Shown: one piece after another, positions 12,101 through 23,281 of the stretch
How the letters are laid out: each line of letters opens with the position of its first letter
Position numbering within the stretch: the first letter of the stretch is position 1
Source: Histoplasma ohiense
Lineage: Eukaryota; Ascomycota; Eurotiomycetes; Onygenales; Ajellomycetaceae
Direction: 5' to 3'
DNA: 64,000 nt
Assembly: GCA_017607445.1 (NCBI GenBank)
Contig: JAEVHH010000002.1
Location: 2,533,501-2,597,500, forward strand
Made by a program: the position numbers and the translations under genes
Notes under the pieces: model-generated
The model's input: the letters and a program-made list of their open reading frames with translations, nothing else
Database searches by the model: none
What the model was told of the DNA's origin: nothing

Positions 12101-12827
12101 TGCATGGCTTGTAAGCCTGCCTACAGACAGAAACTGATATTCACTACAAGGTTTAGCAATGGTTGAATAGTGTCTCTAGCTAACCTCGAGACAAGATAAA
12201 ATGACATTTCAGGAGGCGGACGAAATGGTCATTCGGAATTATGTATAAGTTCCTGCTTGCATTCCCATACTAATTATCAAAATGCGATGAAAAACGGCCA
12301 ATAACACTTTAGATACCATTATTTTTTCATTAGCACAACTGCGCCTATTCTTCTTCCCAGTGTGCCATTTTTGCGTATATATAGATCCTTTGAGAGAGTT
12401 AGAAAACCCGCTATTTGAGGACTGACTGGTGGGAATACGTATTTTGTTTCTCGTCCCAGCCCAGCGCGCGATTTTGCAGGCAGCGTTTTCCACTGTCATT
12501 TTTAACCGTGGGGTAACAATATTGCAATAATATCCAACAATTACCAAAATTGTATCAACAGGACACAAAGTAGCCCGTGTTAGTTAATGCTATTTCCTTT
12601 GGAAATGGAATATAGGCCAATGCTCTCTCATTGTGGTATCATGTCTTATTATCATTGTGGATATACAAAAGTACCTTAGGCCTTCACAAACACCTCCCTC
12701 CAGAATTCGACATCGTACATGTATATGTACATGCACATTACCATTTCTGTGGCTCTGTAGGTAGGGCATAATTGAGCAAAGACAGGGGAAAAAAGGGACG
12801 AACATGGAAAAAACAACGACACCCTCC
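9155..12827. other. Long gene-free interval (about 3.7 kb)
   Basis: I find no ORF with a recognisable product, no splice-joined frame, no tRNA-like or 5S-like pattern and no transposon ends. Base composition looks like the ordinary gene-bearing DNA, apart from a T-rich tract at 10015-10079. It holds the upstream region of the bZIP gene and the downstream region of the permease gene. A non-coding RNA or a fast-evolving small gene is possible but not supported. Confidence 0.5.
10015..10079. repeat. T-rich low-complexity tract (TTTTA-like units)
   Basis: Repeated TTTATTTT-type units on the plus strand form a simple-sequence tract within gene-free DNA. Confidence 0.8.
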
Positions 12828-14919
12828 CTATAACATATACTTGAAGGTTGGCGCCCGATCACCCAGTTGGTGGAGTTCGTCGGGTGTATAGCTGGCCTCA
12901 AGGACCTGTGCTTCCCTCTTCTTATTGACGATCTGGTAGGAAACTCGGAGGCCGATGATAGCGAGTAGGCCGAAAAAGGCCAACCCGAGTTCTAGGCCGT
13001 GACCGAGATAGTATGTCGGTGCGTCTTGTGTTCGGTAGAGGCTCGAAGCCATGGCTAGATTGAGAAAGAAAATTCAGTTGAGAGATTTGTGCGGATGTAC
13101 GTTTCATGCTTCTGTCTCTCTTTTTCCTTTTCTCATTATCGTGTGCTACGTACCTCCAGCAAAATTCCCGACTCCAATTTGTATCGCCATTCCGGCCGCT
13201 CGCTTATAGTCACCGGCCATATTGTTGCTCAGCCATGTCACAATAGCCGGAAGAGCAGGATATATACCTGAAACATCATCGCAATTAACAACTCACCCAC
13301 ATAATCGCCTTGAAAAGAGAGGAAGATGCTTTGGAATCTATAAAACTCACCAGATACGACCACAAATGTCCCAAAATAGACAACACCTGGAACGACTCTC
13401 GCTGAACCTGAGATGATGATGGCATAACCAACAACAATGCATAGAACATGGAAGAAAAGTAAAGGTGAGCGTTGCCCTTGTCGATCTGACAACCAAGCGG
13501 ATAAAACTGAAATTATTGCAGCGAAAATATATATAGGAACCTAACATAATTAACATTAGACTTTTCATTGAAAACAATAAGGCATTTCGATAACAAAGGA
13601 GTCTACCGTCAAAAGCTGAGACATCGAAGAAGTATAACCCAGGTCTTTAATGATTGTCGGTAGGAAGAAGGAAATGCCGTAGAGTGGGCATACAATCCCG
13701 TACCAGGCTAATTGGGGTCAATTAGTTAGATAGAGACTTGAAAATTAAACAGAGACACAAAGGGGAACTGGGCAGCAATACTGATTAGGGATAGGTATAT
13801 TTGCCAATCCAACAAGGCATATTTGACGTATTTCCATTGGAACTTTTCCGTTTTTACGGTGGTATCCGAATACTGAGATCTCAACCTGTGGATAACCCAG
13901 GCTTTTTCCTCCTCTGTTAAGAATGTTGCGGTGTCCGGATAGTCTTGGATGAAAAAGAAGGCCGGAACAGCGACGACTACTGTGAGGATGCCTTCTAGGA
14001 CGAAAATCCACCTCCAGCCGTCCAATCCGGCAATACCGTCCATTCTCTTCATTTGATTTAGCAAAATAGACGGCTGATTAAATGCGCATAGAGACCTAGT
14101 GAACTTACCGCAATTGCGAAGGCGAGCAAGCCGGAGAACGCACCAGCTACACTAGCCGCGCTGAAGAATAAAGCTTGTCGGAGTTGAGCTTCATGTCGAC
14201 AATACCATTTAGTAATGTAGAACGCTACGCCCGGGTAAAGACCAGCTTCTATAATTGCGATACGGCTTAGCATGGAAAAAGTAGGGAAAGAAGAAGAAAA
14301 GAAGGCGAAGGGAGAAGTTTCACCGTACCAGCAAGACCAAGAAATATTCGAGAGATTAAAAGGCCGTGATAATTCTGAACGATTCCCATCAAGGTCTATC
14401 ATACGGGATTAAGACACATACACACACGACGAGCAAACACGCCTGAGACAGATAGGGAGAGATCAGGCGTTCAAATGGTCACTTAGACTAACCATTACCA
14501 GTCCCCACGCAATCATAATTAACGGAAGCCATATCGATGGCCTCATCCTGGCCAGAATGAGATTTGAAGGAAGCTCAAAGAAAGCATAGGGGAAAAAGAA
14601 AACGGTCACTGATAATGAGAAAACATTATGCTTAGATTCAAGTTTCAAATCAAACACGCACACACAAACGAACAGAAGGAGTAAACTTACAACACCAATT
14701 GTACTGAGAACCCGTCAGCCTAAGATCCGCCTCCAATCCCTCTATCCTTGCATTCCCAATATTTCCCCGGTCAAGGAAAGCAAGTAAATAGAGGAGCGAC
14801 ATGATTGGAATTAGGCGCAGATCCATTTTGCGCAAAATCTTCTTCTCATCGACATGGCTGAAGTCTGGCAGGGACCCAACGCCCTCTAGTTCAGCCAGGG
14901 GCTTCTTTTCGTCCATCAT
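12828..14919 (-). CDS. MFS permease, Dal5-like anion:cation symporter family
   Basis: Nine exons (14691-14919, 14493-14608, 14329-14395, 14109-14248, 13782-14046, 13607-13707, 13351-13540, 13154-13267, 12828-13054) give 482 residues. Family marks are the N-terminal KKILRKMDLRLIPIMSLLYLLAFLDRGNIGNA, FFPYAFFELPSNLILARMRPSIW after TM2, SRIFLGLAEAGLYPGVAFYITKWY, and GLDGWRWIFVLEG near TM6. About 12 membrane segments are present, with a cytosolic loop around EEEKAWVIHRLR. Relatives carry allantoate, nicotinate, pantothenate or similar carboxylates; the substrate cannot be assigned here. Introns fall at conserved-looking positions and all keep frame. A TATA-like box lies about 60 bp upstream, with four GATA-type sites further upstream. 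Confidence 0.9.
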
Positions 14920-14977
14920 GTTGTGTCACGTTGTTCGAAGAAGGCAAAAATAGGCATTGGGCGTCTGGGTAGCCCCG

Positions 14978-14987
14978 CCTTATATAG
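14978..14987 (-). promoter_or_regulatory. TATA-like box of the permease gene
   Basis: The minus strand reads CTATATAAGG, about 60 bp upstream of the permease start codon at 14919. Confidence 0.5.
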
Positions 14988-16512
14988 ATAAATACCAAAG
15001 GGGGCTTCTTTAAGCTTAATCACCCCCATGGTCCATGTCGAATAGCAGAGTGGGGAACATGGCAAACTGTTTCATCAACCAAGATATTAATGGGTCGAAC
15101 CACACTCTGAAGAGGTTTCCCACCGCTTCCACACACGAGTAAGGGCGATCCAAATCCTCGCAAGCCTGTCCTGTGGCACGTTTGGTTGCATGCATGATGC
15201 ACCATTCGGTCAGGGATGGTGGAGATAAGCTCATTTAGCGTGTCGCCATGCCGTTGACTAGTTAGACGAGCTTAAATCCAGCTGAAGGCAATGTAACTTG
15301 CACGTAGCGTCAGAACAGCACTGATATACGTAGCAGCCTTAGAAAATAGCTGCTTGCGCTGTGACACAGCATGGAAATCACTCAACAGAGCAATCCTTCG
15401 AGTGATGTCGGGTGTGTGCACGTATCATGTGATGTTAGCTTTTATCAGCCACGACTTATCTCAGTGCCTCAGACGTTGCATGAAGAATTTGCTGTTTTAA
15501 CCCAGTCAATCAGAGAACCACTACATCTGCCACTAATCTGCCACTAATTCTACTAGATATATCATTTATCTCTTGATAGAATCAATTTTTATTAGTGTAT
15601 ACTTTTTCCACGCTGCTTTTCATTCGAGATAAACCACCACTAGGCCTGGAGATTTCACCTCCAGAAGACATCATTGATTCGCCCGCCCGGACCATCACCG
15701 AAGGAATATTCATGGCTCGAGTGTCGAACAAACAGAGAAGTACTAGCTCAACGTGCCTACAAAGTGTACCAAAGTGTGGTGGAAGCAAACTACCGGGCCA
15801 CTGCATTCGTCTCCGGCAGAGTTAAAGTGCTAGCGATGTCCTTGAGCCAACGAACTTCGGGGGAAAGATAGGGAAACAAAACACGCCCTCTTAGCGAAAC
15901 TTAAAGCATTATACAGCTTTCAGTCGGGCAAGGAGCCAGGGTGAAGTATGGTTATCTACATGAAACAATAAAGGCCTGCCAGGATTGGCTATGCAGAATA
16001 CTAGCATGTATGTGTGTATCAACAGCGCCTCCCTCTTGACCTCATTGCCTCATTGACCTCGAGGACTCAACAGCAAGAATGACTGTATTCAAAAAATTGC
16101 AGCTGGATACCCTATAAGATCCAAACAGCAAGGATGTTAAATGTAGCTACTATGTACTCTATGCTCAAGACTACATGGAGTGTAGGTTGTACTTACGCTT
16201 GAACTGGTTATACTTAACTTTCTATTCATTCTTTCTACTGATATGGCCACACGTTGCTTTTGTAATATCCATCTTAGACAGAATTTAATATTCATGAAAA
16301 GCATAGCCATTTCGCTTCTCAGGATTTTATCATCCATAGATAATACACCATATATCAAAACCATACCCTCATGGACGGATAGATATCTATCTTTAACTAT
16401 AATTCAAGTTCTAACCTCATTACATCAAGTACATATATTATATTATCAAGCGTAGATCAGATATTGAAGATCTGCTGCCAAAGGAAAAGAATAAGAGGTC
16501 AATAGTCAGCAA

Positions 16513-16541
16513 CTATATATATATATATGTATATATACGTA
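16513..16541. repeat. AT/TATG microsatellite
   Basis: An uninterrupted run of TA dinucleotides with one TG and one CG interruption. Confidence 0.8.
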
Positions 16542-16681
16542 TTAAAACGAAAGCACGATGGATATAGATTTGTAAACCCAAATATCCAAAACATGGGAAT
16601 ATGCCCATTGCCCCTCTATATACATTTGAACAAAGACGGAAATTTATATCTATATATACATTTACGCAAGGCGCGCTCCAA

Positions 16682-18451
16682 TCATGGCCTGGGAATCCTA
16701 AAAGGGTGCGCCTCTGTGTTAAAAACAAACTCGTCCAGACTGATTAAGCTCGGATCGCTGAAGATCAAATAGAAATATTTCAGCGTTTCCCCAAACCAGA
16801 AGCTCTCCATGCTATCCTCCGTTCCCAGCTCTGGATCCATGACGTCCTTCAATACAGCGTGCGCCAGATCTGTACGCGTGTGCTTATCAACGGCCTGAAA
16901 CATCTCCCAGGCCACGTCCTGAAGCTTCGGGTCACCCGTGATGCGATAGAGGTAGAAGATGCTCTCAATTGCTTCGGGGCGGAGTCTGTAATTGCCATTT
17001 GTGATGTGTGTGAAACCAGGGTGTCTTTGGCCATGGTCAGATTCCCACTGCTGATTGTCAAGCTCGCAGCTTGAGGGTGAGCTGCACGCCTGCATTCTGA
17101 ACAGCTCAGGCATTAGACCTGTTGGGGTGTTGCGGTAAGTCCAGATACAGCCGTCGGTAAGTTTGCGGCCTACTTCGACGTGAGTTTTGTTGGACAGCAG
17201 ACGGCCTCCGAGTGCAAGTGTGCCTCCGAGGTAGCAGGTGAGGTGCTGGCCTTCTGTTTCGAGAGAGGCGGACGAAGGACTTTGAGCACGCGTATGGCCA
17301 GAGACAAGAATGTCGGCATTATCCGGAACCAACGGCCGGAAAAAAAGGTACTCCATCGCGGTGTTCATGGCGTGACTGTACAGCCTTGCATATTGAGATG
17401 CGGCATCCGTTCTACCAAGCAAGGCATACATCTTTGGCAGATATTCATACGCCGAGTCGGCCATGGATCCGAGAGTGAAAGTTGAGTCGCCTGCGAACTC
17501 GCCAGAAAGAGGGCTGCAGCCCACAGGCCAGAGGCCTGGAAGATATGTTTTGTTTTGCTGCTCATCCAGGACATTGGTGATACGCTGGATCGCGTCGAAC
17601 CAGCGCATGTCTCCAGTTAACTGGGAGAGTCGGGTGAGCTCCATGCTCGACGATGCGACTTCAGCGATGATACCTCTCTCGGCAGGGTATTGGTTAATCC
17701 CCTTCATCGCTTTATACGGGCTCCAGCGCGTTACGGGCATTCTATTTTTCGTGTCAAACGAAGCATATATCATATCCCCGATCTCGACAGCTTTATCGAG
17801 CAATCGTCTATCTTTGCATTCGGTCAAATCATAGGCAGAGAGAAGTCCGCCGAGATATCGTATAGTTGTTTCAAACATATTAATGATCCCGTCACTCGTA
17901 CTATCTGGACTAAAATCGATGGAAGCCGCCGCAGTAACGGCCTCCTCGAACTCATCTTTCAAGCCCATGATCCAGAGCGTATCCAGACTGTCAACGAGGG
18001 TCGCCCCCCAGCCGCCGAAAGTGTTTTTAGGTTTTCCAGATTTGGGGGAGAGTTCATCATTGAGCCATGCCATCTTTTTGTAGGAGTTCCAGTCCCTCTG
18101 GAACACCTTTTTCACTTCAGCTTGGCGCTGGGCTTGCAATGTAGCGCTCTCACCCGAGTGCGCTTCAAATGCATGTTGGATTGAGGGCAGTGGAGATGGC
18201 ACTGCAGTTGGCAGCTCAATAAAAGAAGTGACAGGATGCTTGATGCGTAGTTTTCTCCATTTAAATCGGTTGTTTTTAGGCGGCTTGTATGTTGGAGACG
18301 GATCATAGCATGATTGTGTCCATGACTCCTCGGCAAGTGGCTCGGTTATAATATTTAAAGGGGACTTTGGCAAGCTGATGTAATAGAGGTAACATAACAA
18401 AATGAAACAAGCAGCGATAACCTTATACCGCCATCTCCTTTGGGATGCCAT
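16682..18451 (-). CDS. Alpha-1,2-mannosidase, glycoside hydrolase family 47
   Basis: A single exon of 589 residues. Residues 10-28 (KVIAACFILLCYLYYISL region) form one hydrophobic segment after a short basic tail, the pattern of a type II membrane protein of the ER/Golgi. GH47 marks in order: LVDSLDTLWIMGL, ETTIRYLGGLLSAYDLT, STFTLGSMADSAYEYLPK, HLTCYLGGTLALG, LRPEAIESIFYLYRITGD (acidic catalytic segment), SMESFWFGETLKYFYLIF (about 547-564) and FVFNTEAHPF near the C-terminus, whose Thr is the calcium ligand in the family. The enzyme trims alpha-1,2-linked mannose from N-glycans; whether it is ER type or Golgi type is not decided by what I can see. No intron, break or missing motif is apparent. 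Confidence 0.93.
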   Translation of the reverse strand: MASQRRWRYKVIAACFILLCYLYYISLPKSPLNIITEPLAEESWTQSCYDPSPTYKPPKNNRFKWRKLRIKHPVTSFIELPTAVPSPLPSIQHAFEAHSGESATLQAQRQAEVKKVFQRDWNSYKKMAWLNDELSPKSGKPKNTFGGWGATLVDSLDTLWIMGLKDEFEEAVTAAASIDFSPDSTSDGIINMFETTIRYLGGLLSAYDLTECKDRRLLDKAVEIGDMIYASFDTKNRMPVTRWSPYKAMKGINQYPAERGIIAEVASSSMELTRLSQLTGDMRWFDAIQRITNVLDEQQNKTYLPGLWPVGCSPLSGEFAGDSTFTLGSMADSAYEYLPKMYALLGRTDAASQYARLYSHAMNTAMEYLFFRPLVPDNADILVSGHTRAQSPSSASLETEGQHLTCYLGGTLALGGRLLSNKTHVEVGRKLTDGCIWTYRNTPTGLMPELFRMQACSSPSSCELDNQQWESDHGQRHPGFTHITNGNYRLRPEAIESIFYLYRITGDPKLQDVAWEMFQAVDKHTRTDLAHAVLKDVMDPELGTEDSMESFWFGETLKYFYLIFSDPSLISLDEFVFNTEAHPFRIPRP

Positions 18452-20666
18452 TGTGAGAGGGTTGAAATGATCAATTGCATGATTATTCTATCTTCGTGAC
18501 CAGTTTGTTAACTTGAGAACTTCCCTGCAATGAAGAGGCATGTGGTACAAGCTAGGCCTGATAAGACTAGTGTGTTTGGAATTCGACAAATCGCAAGCAA
18601 TGTCGTGCAAAACAAACATGTCGCAGGGAGTTTCAAAATATCTTTGAGGTAAACCAACCGACCAACCGACTGTATCCATGTCCGCGCAAAAGCTTAACTG
18701 TCCGCGCTCGGCAGGGTTCAAGGAGTTTAATTTTTCGGAGTCTATTTTGACGCCCCAGATGTATCTATCTCTCGCTCTTGAAGTCTGGGGGAAGGGGATG
18801 GCCCAGTTATCTTAGGTACTCCTGCTATCAGAAGAAGGGAAGAATTCCCTTCACCCCAGCCATTTTCGACTCAGATGCGACGGTTCTTTCTGCGTCAAAT
18901 GATTTCTTCCGGAGAAGCTGCGGAATGTGAAGTTGATTGTGCGGAGTACAGTCCATGTGTACATGTACAGTACATACATGTCCATAACACATCTGGGAAT
19001 GAGTTCTTCCCTCTCCTCATGTGTTTGCCTACAACGTTGATGGTAACGGCATTTGACTGGAGGGTGTGATTTATCTTACACTGCTATTGTATACATAAAA
19101 TATCTTTTGCAGCAGTGCACACGGTTGACTTGCAGTGACCGCTGTGGGAAAGAGACAAGGGAGAGTTTGCTGCAGATATATCATGGAGAATAGGGACAGG
19201 TTCCCTACAAATTGTAATTTCAGTGAAGGTTCAAACACTGACTTACAGATGGATTCCTCGCAGCATCAACTTGGAGATGTTTGTATGGATTCATTGGGCC
19301 ATGCACAGGCATCATAGAAAATAGCTGCTGATCACAATTAAGTACTATTCTACGCAGGAGAAGCTTACTATATTTCAGGCGGACATAGGTGACCATGGAA
19401 GTCGAACCTGGTGCGGCTTTTTTTGAGGAGGAAAAGCGAACGTACTTAAAACTGTGCCTTCCAGCCCTTCTCACTCGCCTTCGAATCCATATAGTAGTAA
19501 CCACCTTTTTATGCTCGCATTCTTGAATACTACCCGCAAACGTCACATTGTCCTCCTACTTCAACACTTCCATTGTTAACTCTATGGCCGCAACCCAAGG
19601 ACTAACAGGAAATCTTGTTATGAAAAGCAACAAATATGCATATTGCGTTCGGTGCATAGCAGTCCCTTGCTAGAATCCAGTACAGGCTACCAATGACATG
19701 AGCCCATGAATAGCACGGCGTCTCGCTGAAGTAGCGTTGTGTGGACTATCTTTCAAATCCCACCGAAGCTGGTTGTAAAAGATGACATCGAAAAAAGAAT
19801 CACAGCTTGGGCCTGGCTCCAAGCTGCAATATCAATGATAGATAGAACCAAGGAAATCGCATGTGCAGAAATCATCCAGGTCAGCTCCATTCAACAACGG
19901 CGGGCATTCTGCTAGCTTAAATAAACGTTAAGATGACAACGACCTTTTTCCCTCGTCAGACCTAACCACGCATGTAATAAATAGTTGGTCGGTCTGATAA
20001 TCAGCCTGACTAGATTGAGGACGGAAACATCGAGATTATGCATGTCAATACGAAAAGCACGGCAGTGATGGTGATGCATTTTTAGCAACTTCTCACACAA
20101 CACTTTGCATCTCATCCGTATAGGTAGTACCCATGTGGTTGGTGGTACGGAAAAGAGAAACAGATTCCCCGTCAACGCCGTGTGGCTGGCATGTGGCCGA
20201 CATGTTGGTGATGCGGGGATGCCATTTGCATGCACCATTGGGGCTTCCTGAGAAAGGAGATAATCAATGGCATCCATCTGAAGGAGAGGATGCACAGATG
20301 TTGCCCGTAATTAGATCGTTCCTCCGATAAGGACGGTGGAGATTGTTAGGCACGTGATATCAGATCGAGCAAGCTTCCGTTCACGAGATCGAAATCTTAC
20401 GCAGGTATGTATGCAGCTGTTTGCTCCGGTATTTTAGTTCAGTGTTAGTTATACTAAAATTTTTACTCCAAAATATCTGGCTGATTCGCGTTTCAATGAG
20501 ATCTTGAAGCCTGGAAAATCAAAACATTATATGATGTATGAGGAATATATCACATTTCTACTTTTCTGTAGTTAGTTTAAAAAATCTTTATATGCGGGAA
20601 AGTAGAGGGTACAAGGAGAAAGGCCGTATACGTCAAGGATTTGGTAGGTTCTATTAGCAAGGATTC
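18452..20666. other. Gene-free interval
   Basis: This is the upstream region of the mannosidase gene followed by unassigned DNA up to the Copia-like remnant. It contains a palindrome-like TGTACATGTACA cluster around 18957-18980. I could not support any gene. Confidence 0.5.
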
Positions 20667-20878
20667 TGTAACAACTTGGAACCTGGAACGTCTCACCATA
20701 TGAAACTTACCAATGCCCTGCTGTTACTCAGCATTGCCTTGCTCATATAAGCAAGCATACTTTTCCCTATAAATACTGCCTGTTTATCATGTAATTATTG
20801 GAGTTAGAATAACCAATTCAATTTATTTTATCGATATTCAGTATTTGGGACAATATTCAGACTTATTTAGTTCCGACA
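20667..20878 (+). repeat. Copia-like LTR, plus copy 1
   Basis: Begins TGTAACAACTTGG and ends GTTCCGACA. It is nearly identical over about 200 bp to 23075-23281 and, inverted, to 22178-22604. It contains a TATAAATA box (promoter-like) about two thirds along the shared sequence. Confidence 0.75.
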
Positions 20879-20940
20879 GTTATGAGCCCGGTTAGCTACC
20901 TATAGCTATCTATCCAATTGATATCTATTTGATTATATCT

Positions 20941-21345
20941 ATCTTGATATCTATCCGATCTCACCGACCTCCTTATCGGCGACGATTGCGGCATTATCTA
21001 TATCTTGATACCGATCTCACCGACCTCCTCATCGGCGACGATTGCGGCATTATCTATATCTTGATACCGATCTCACCGACCTCCTTATCGGCGACGATTG
21101 CGGCATTATCTATATCTTGATACCGATCTCACCGACCTCCTCATCGGCGACGATTGCGGCATTATCTATATCTTGATACCGATCTCACCGACCTCCTCAT
21201 CGGCGACGATTGCGGCATTATCTATATCTTGATACCGATCTCACCGACCTCCTCATCGGCGACGATTGCGGCATTATCTATATCTTGATACCGATCTCAC
21301 CGACCTCCTTATCGGCGACGATTGCGGCAATATCTATATCTATAT
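20941..21345. repeat. 56-bp tandem repeat, about seven copies
   Basis: The unit can be followed by its GCGGCATTATCTATATC segment, with the GCAT recurring at 20991, 21047, 21103, 21159, 21215, 21271 and (as GCAA) 21327, exactly 56 bp apart. Copies are almost identical; the main variation is CCTTATCGG versus CCTCATCGG. Each unit keeps several CpGs. The array lies between the plus LTR and the gag start, i.e. in the element's leader. Confidence 0.92.
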
Positions 21346-21415
21346 CTATATCTATCCGATCCTCATCGACCTACATATCGGCGAGAGATAGCGGCGTATT
21401 ATATATCGATTATAT

Positions 21416-21510
21416 TCGTACGATCCTATATCGATTACATCCATTCGATCCTATATCGATTATATCCATTCGATTCTATATCGATTATCCGTTCGATCCT
21501 ATATCGGTTT
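21416..21510. repeat. Short degenerate tandem repeat, about 25-bp period
   Basis: The sequence CTATATCGATTA recurs with TCG at 21416, 21431, 21456, 21481 and 21504, interleaved with CGTTCGATCC-like blocks. It follows directly after the 56-bp array in the same leader. Confidence 0.7.
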
Positions 21511-21533
21511 TATATCTATATACAACGACCAAG

Positions 21534-22177
21534 ATGTCAGCAGAAAATCCCTCATCAAAAACGTCACTTTTCTTGGATTCTTCTAGGAAACGGAACCTAT
21601 GGTACAACATGATACTAGGTCTTGCCACTGAGCTCCAAGTACTGGATCTTATTAGTGATGAAAGTTCCAATAGGATGAGTGACGTACCTGAACCTATTCC
21701 TTCAGAGCTCCCTACTGAGCACACCATGGAAGCAAGAATTAAATGGGAGATGGAGGAACAGCAGATATTACAATGATAGAACTATCTATAAAGATAAACT
21801 TGCAGGCATTAGCAAGATCAGACAAGAGATCTTCAGAACAGTGGCATTCAGTGAGCTGGAAAATAGCAACTAATGGAAATAGCCACATTGATGTGAAGGA
21901 TCTCTTAATTGCTCTTAAGAAGAGGTTATCACCCAGAACAGCAGACCGCCAGTATGAGATATGGAAGAAGTATCAGAACTTGCAGAAGATGTCTAAACAG
22001 AATCTAGATCAGTGATTTGATGCCTGGACCCTGATTGAGACAGAAATCAAGCATTCTGGTATAGATGGCAACTTTGATATATGGGAGGACTTCTTCCATA
22101 TCAACATGTCTATCGATAATTCATACACTGCCATTCGAAAAAGAGAAGTTGAGATAGGAGGGAAGGAGAACTTCTCC
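21534..22177 (+). pseudogene. Degenerate Copia gag
   Basis: Starts MSAENPSSKTSLFLDSSRKR. The reading frame shifts near 21770 and near 21850, and a TGA at 22015 interrupts the later part where relatives have tryptophan (LDQ-stop-FDAW). The segment DVKDLLIALKKRLSPRT ... YEIWKKYQNLQKMSKQN resembles the gag (UBN2-type) region of fungal Copia elements. It ends directly at an LTR copy in the opposite orientation. It is not expected to make a functional product. Confidence 0.65.
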
Positions 22178-22604
22178 TCTGAATATTGTCCCAAATACTG
22201 AATATTGATAAAATAAATTGAATTGGTTATTACTTCTTAACGACGCATACCTTAAGCACTCGCCCTCTACCATAAGCCCTACAATAGTATTCTTATTGTC
22301 TACTATAGGCCGCCGCCGTAGCTATCACTAGTCATCCTAGATATTCCTCTTGATGTTATATCTTAACTTGTGATAGTGGCACTACCTCCTGACCTAGTCA
22401 TCAAGCTCAGAAGCACAGTATAAGCCTTGACCTTACCTTATATCTCGTAAGAGGCTTGCTAGGTTAGAGACTCGGTAGCATAAACAGACAGTATTTATAG
22501 AGAAAAGTATGCTTGCTTATATGAGCAAGGCAATGCTGAGTAACAGCAGGGCATTGATAAGTTTCATACGGTGAGACATTCCAGGTTCCAAGTTGTTAGA
22601 GAAT
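22178..22604 (-). repeat. Inverted Copia-like LTR copy, interrupted
   Basis: 22178-22232 is the reverse complement of the LTR's 3' part (GAATATTGTCCCAAATACTG...). 22481-22604 is the reverse complement of its 5' part, ending at CCAAGTTGTTAGAGAATCC. The 248 bp between them (22233-22480) do not match the LTR and look like a later insertion or a different recombination product. Confidence 0.7.
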
Positions 22605-23189
22605 CCTTGATTTGACATACCCTCTTCAGCTGAATAATGTCAGTGATGAAGCTGGATAAGTTATCAGAATAGAAAATTATATAAGAGACAAGATGATCAA
22701 CAAAATGAAAAAGGAATAGAAGAAGATGTATGAGGATGTTGAATTCCTCCTCTCCAAGTTTGTTGTGTTTTTATATCTACGGCAATTGATTGCGAGAATG
22801 GATACATGGCTACAAGCAGCATGCCAGCGGACGGGTTGACCAAGCCATTATCACAACAGAAGCAAAGAGAATTCATCAAACAGATAGAATTAGTTGATAT
22901 AACTGATCTTGTCAATAAAATAACAAAATAAGATATAAAAACACAACAAACTTGGACAGAAGGAATTCAACATCCTCATACATCTTCTTCTATTCCTTTT
23001 TTCATTTTGTTGATCATCTTGTCTCTTATATTATTTTCTATTCTGATAACTTTGTTATGGGTATGTCAAATCAAGGATTTGGAACCTGGAATGTCTCACC
23101 ATATGAAACTTTTCAATGCCCTGATGTTACTCAGCATTGCCTTGCTCATATAAGCAAGCATACTTTTCCCTATAAATACTGCCTGTTTA
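22481..23189. repeat. Large inverted repeat, arms 22481-22778 and 22931-23189
   Basis: The two arms read as reverse complements over about 260 bp (TAAACAGACAGTATTTATAG at the left end, TATAAATACTGCCTGTTTA at the right end), apart from a block of about 34 bp in the left arm near 22619-22654. Between them is a loop of about 150 bp holding the end of Copia pol. It arises because the LTR and its upstream flank exist in both orientations. Confidence 0.8.
22779..22931 (+). pseudogene. Copia pol C-terminal fragment
   Basis: One frame reads NGYMATSSMPADGLTKPLS followed by QKQREFIKQIELVDI and a TAA stop. MPADGLTKPL is a hallmark of the end of Copia RNase H. Nothing upstream of it encodes the rest of pol, so this is an isolated tail. 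Confidence 0.75.
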
Positions 23190-23281
23190 TCATGTAATTA
23201 TTGGAGTTAGAATAACCAATTCAATTTATTTTATCGATATTCAGTATTTGGGACAATATTCGGACTTATTCAGTTCCAACA
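23075..23281 (+). repeat. Copia-like LTR, plus copy 2
   Basis: It matches 20667-20878 except for a short difference at its 5' end (GATTTGGAACC instead of TGTAACAACTTGGAACC) and scattered transitions. It ends GTTCCAACA. Confidence 0.75.

Larger units (their letters stand above)
14920..16681. other. Intergenic, permease upstream region and mannosidase 3' flank
   Basis: Apart from the TATA-like box and GATA-type sites (AGATAA at 14986, AGATAAG at 15223, CTTATCT at 15455, TTATCT at 15566), it holds an AT dinucleotide microsatellite near 16513. No supported gene is present. Confidence 0.5.
20667..23281. mobile_element. Rearranged Copia-type LTR retrotransposon remnant
   Basis: Parts recognised: a plus-strand LTR (20667-20878), a leader with tandem repeats, a degenerate gag (21534-22177), an inverted LTR copy (22178-22604) interrupted by about 250 bp, the C-terminal end of a Copia pol (22779-22931), and a second plus-strand LTR (about 23075-23281). 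Most of pol (protease, integrase, reverse transcriptase) is missing. The order and opposite LTR orientations show rearrangement rather than one clean insertion. No target duplication was found at the outer ends (GATTC before, CATAT after). Confidence 0.8.

Noticed and set aside
17690..18184. 164-codon ORF opposite the mannosidase gene
   Set aside because: Lies fully antisense to the single-exon GH47 gene, which has all family motifs.
20641..20666. Target duplication for the Copia remnant
   Set aside because: GATTC before the first LTR does not match CATAT after the last, so no duplication can be claimed.
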